Source: CAZIOH01 sp964540815 (GTDB lineage Bacteria; Myxococcota_A; Polyangia; Fen-1088). From it: a stretch of DNA of 24,641 bases. Below the pieces are notes generated by a model. That model had not been told where the DNA came from and made no database searches. It worked only from the letters and a program-made list of their open reading frames with translations. The DNA lies in the NCBI GenBank assembly GCA_964540815.1, contig CAZIOH010000099.1, positions 1 through 24,641 of the forward strand. The letters run 5' to 3'. How positions within the stretch are numbered: the stretch's first letter is position 1; every line of letters starts with the position of its first letter. Position numbers and translations under genes: made by a program. This document shows positions 23,537 to 24,641 of this stretch, one piece after another.

Positions 23537-24547
23537 TCACAGGCTGCGGAGCTCGGGATAGGTCGTCATCACGTCGGTCTCGGTCATCGAGTCATTGGGG
23601 TCAGCGGGGGTCCACACGATCTCCAGACCAAGCAGGCCATCCGGTCCGACCTCACCCAGGCTGTGGAGCAGCGCTTCGACCTCGGCCCGATCCCCGAGGG
23701 TCTTCCAGTCGCCCGCGATCGGGGAGCGGGTGGCGAGCACCACCGTCACCACCACCAGCTCCAGGGCCTCGCGCCCTTCCTCGACGGTGGCGTCCGATCG
23801 CCGCAGGTGCTGCCCAGCGCCCCGGATACGCTCGACCTGGAACCGCGCGCGCTCGTTCAGCGCCCAGCCATTCAGCTTGCTCTCGGCGTTGGTCAGGCTG
23901 AGGGGCCCGGCCAGGTCGGCGCCCGCATAGCGGATGGCGTCCTTTTCACGCAAGAGCTCCAGCGCCGTCTGTTGCAGCAGGGCCGCCAGCCCGGATTCGG
24001 TGTCGGCGTCTCCGGCCTCGGCGATCTCGGCGAGCCGGGCCTGCACGCCCCGGCCCGCGCGGCCGAGGGCGATCTGCAGGCGATACACGTATCCCCGAGA
24101 GAGATCGCGGTCGGGCGCGTCCTCGGCGGCGTCGCCCCAGCCCCAGCTGGTCGTGCCGAGGTGCTGGCGGCGCAGGGCCCGCACCAGCATGAAGGCGCCG
24201 ATTCCGAGCCCCGCCACCACCAGCAGGGAAGGGAAGCCGAATCCGCCGTATCCGTAACCGCCGAACCCCCAGCCGGGGTGCCAGCCCCATCCGAAGCTCG
24301 GGACATACGTGAAGGTGTTTCCGCCGCCGCGGTACCCGTAGCTCGAACTGCGGGGTGCGCCGAAGCCCCCGTTCGACCGGAAGCCGAGACGCCCGCCGAA
24401 GCTGCTGCCCGAACGCGGGCCGGCCAGGGCCAGTCCGGGCCCGATGAGGCAGAGCACCATCACCAGCAACACTCCCAGGAACCGCCCCGGTTGCCGCCCC
24501 AGTCTCCGTCCCGGTTTCCATGACCGCGCCTGGAACCTGGAGGACAT
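23537..24547 (-). CDS. DUF1517 membrane protein
   Basis: The 336-residue protein has a basic N terminus and signal segment (22-42), a Gly/Phe/Tyr/Trp-rich low-complexity stretch (45-105: SFGGRLGFRSNGGFG, FGWGWHPGWGFGGYGYGG), a membrane helix (106-123) and a soluble DUF1517 domain (about 150-330) with SRGYVYRLQIALGRAGRGV, LAALLQQTALELLREKDAIRY split over helices, and VVVTVVLATRSPI. DUF1517 proteins occur in cyanobacteria, plastids and diverse bacteria; their function is not established. The Gly-rich segment before a membrane helix is usual for the family. The ATG at 24547 has no ribosome site, but TATGAT nine bases upstream suggests a leaderless mRNA. The gene precedes the FHA gene on the same strand, which has its own promoter. 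Confidence 0.82.
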   Translation of the reverse strand: MSSRFQARSWKPGRRLGRQPGRFLGVLLVMVLCLIGPGLALAGPRSGSSFGGRLGFRSNGGFGAPRSSSYGYRGGGNTFTYVPSFGWGWHPGWGFGGYGYGGFGFPSLLVVAGLGIGAFMLVRALRRQHLGTTSWGWGDAAEDAPDRDLSRGYVYRLQIALGRAGRGVQARLAEIAEAGDADTESGLAALLQQTALELLREKDAIRYAGADLAGPLSLTNAESKLNGWALNERARFQVERIRGAGQHLRRSDATVEEGREALELVVVTVVLATRSPIAGDWKTLGDRAEVEALLHSLGEVGPDGLLGLEIVWTPADPNDSMTETDVMTTYPELRSL

Positions 24548-24556
24548 GATGAGGCA

Positions 24557-24585
24557 ATCATAGTCGCCCCCCCGAGCGGCGGCAA
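24557..24585 (-). promoter_or_regulatory. Sigma-70-type promoter of the DUF1517 gene
   Basis: On the minus strand TTGCCG (24580-24585) is 17 bases from TATGAT (24557-24562), which ends nine bases before the ATG. The transcript would begin two or three bases before the start codon. Confidence 0.6.
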
Positions 24586-24641
24586 CGCAAAGCGGGCGCC
24601 CATCGGGGCGGCGCGCGGGGCCGGCGCGGGCCCCTTGTATG

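Overview
The window is GC-rich chromosomal DNA, packed with genes and with short intergenic gaps. Several traits point to a myxobacterium-type organism (Myxococcota, formerly Deltaproteobacteria). One secreted protein carries MopE-type Cys/Asp repeats and ends in a MYXO-CTERM-like tail. There is also a sigma-54-activator-type AAA+ ATPase, a double-FHA/TPR protein and an ECF sigma/FecR gene set. The lineage is inferred from gene content only; no rRNA or tRNA gene was seen. No CRISPR array, integrase, transposase or phage gene was found.

Layout. 1-4.7 kb is mostly housekeeping: the 5' end of a GlcD-type FAD oxidase, an A-type Fe-S carrier (ErpA/IscA) with a clear intrinsic terminator, a rhodanese-MoeB/ThiF fusion, a DcsG/RimK-like ATP-grasp protein, an orphan ParA/MobD-like ATPase and oligoribonuclease. 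4.9-10.6 kb is a plus-strand block for the cell envelope: a MopE-repeat protein with one CxxCH motif, then a tightly coupled set of ECF sigma factor, FecR-TPR membrane protein, exported probable outer-membrane protein and LamG-like lipoprotein. 10.6-16.6 kb (minus strand) is a tripartite heavy-metal RND efflux operon in the order TolC-like, adaptor, CzcA/CusA-like pump. 16.6-17.0 kb holds no gene but carries two inverted copies of an interspersed hairpin repeat. 17.0-18.3 kb has a small secreted protein divergent from a subclass B3 metallo-beta-lactamase. 18.3-21.4 kb has a sigma-54-activator-like AAA+ protein lacking its GAFTGA loop, adjacent to a Nudix hydrolase with an altered Nudix box, then a rhodanese and a NAPE-PLD-like metallohydrolase. 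21.4-24.6 kb has a double-FHA membrane protein and a DUF1517 protein.

How the genes may work together. The sigma factor and FecR protein overlap by ATGA and the FecR gene and exported protein by GTGA, so they are probably co-translated as a signalling unit. The three RND genes should form one envelope-spanning metal exporter. The Fe-S carrier and rhodanese-MoeB protein are divergent neighbours, and both handle sulfur.

The least ordinary observations are the loop-less sigma-54-activator-like ATPase coupled to the altered Nudix protein, the sigma/FecR-TPR/outer-membrane/LamG cassette, a possible 21-codon leader ORF overlapping the start of the RND adaptor, and several promoters placed so close to the start codon that the mRNAs may be leaderless. 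I did not find a single multi-gene system that I can call wholly new with confidence.
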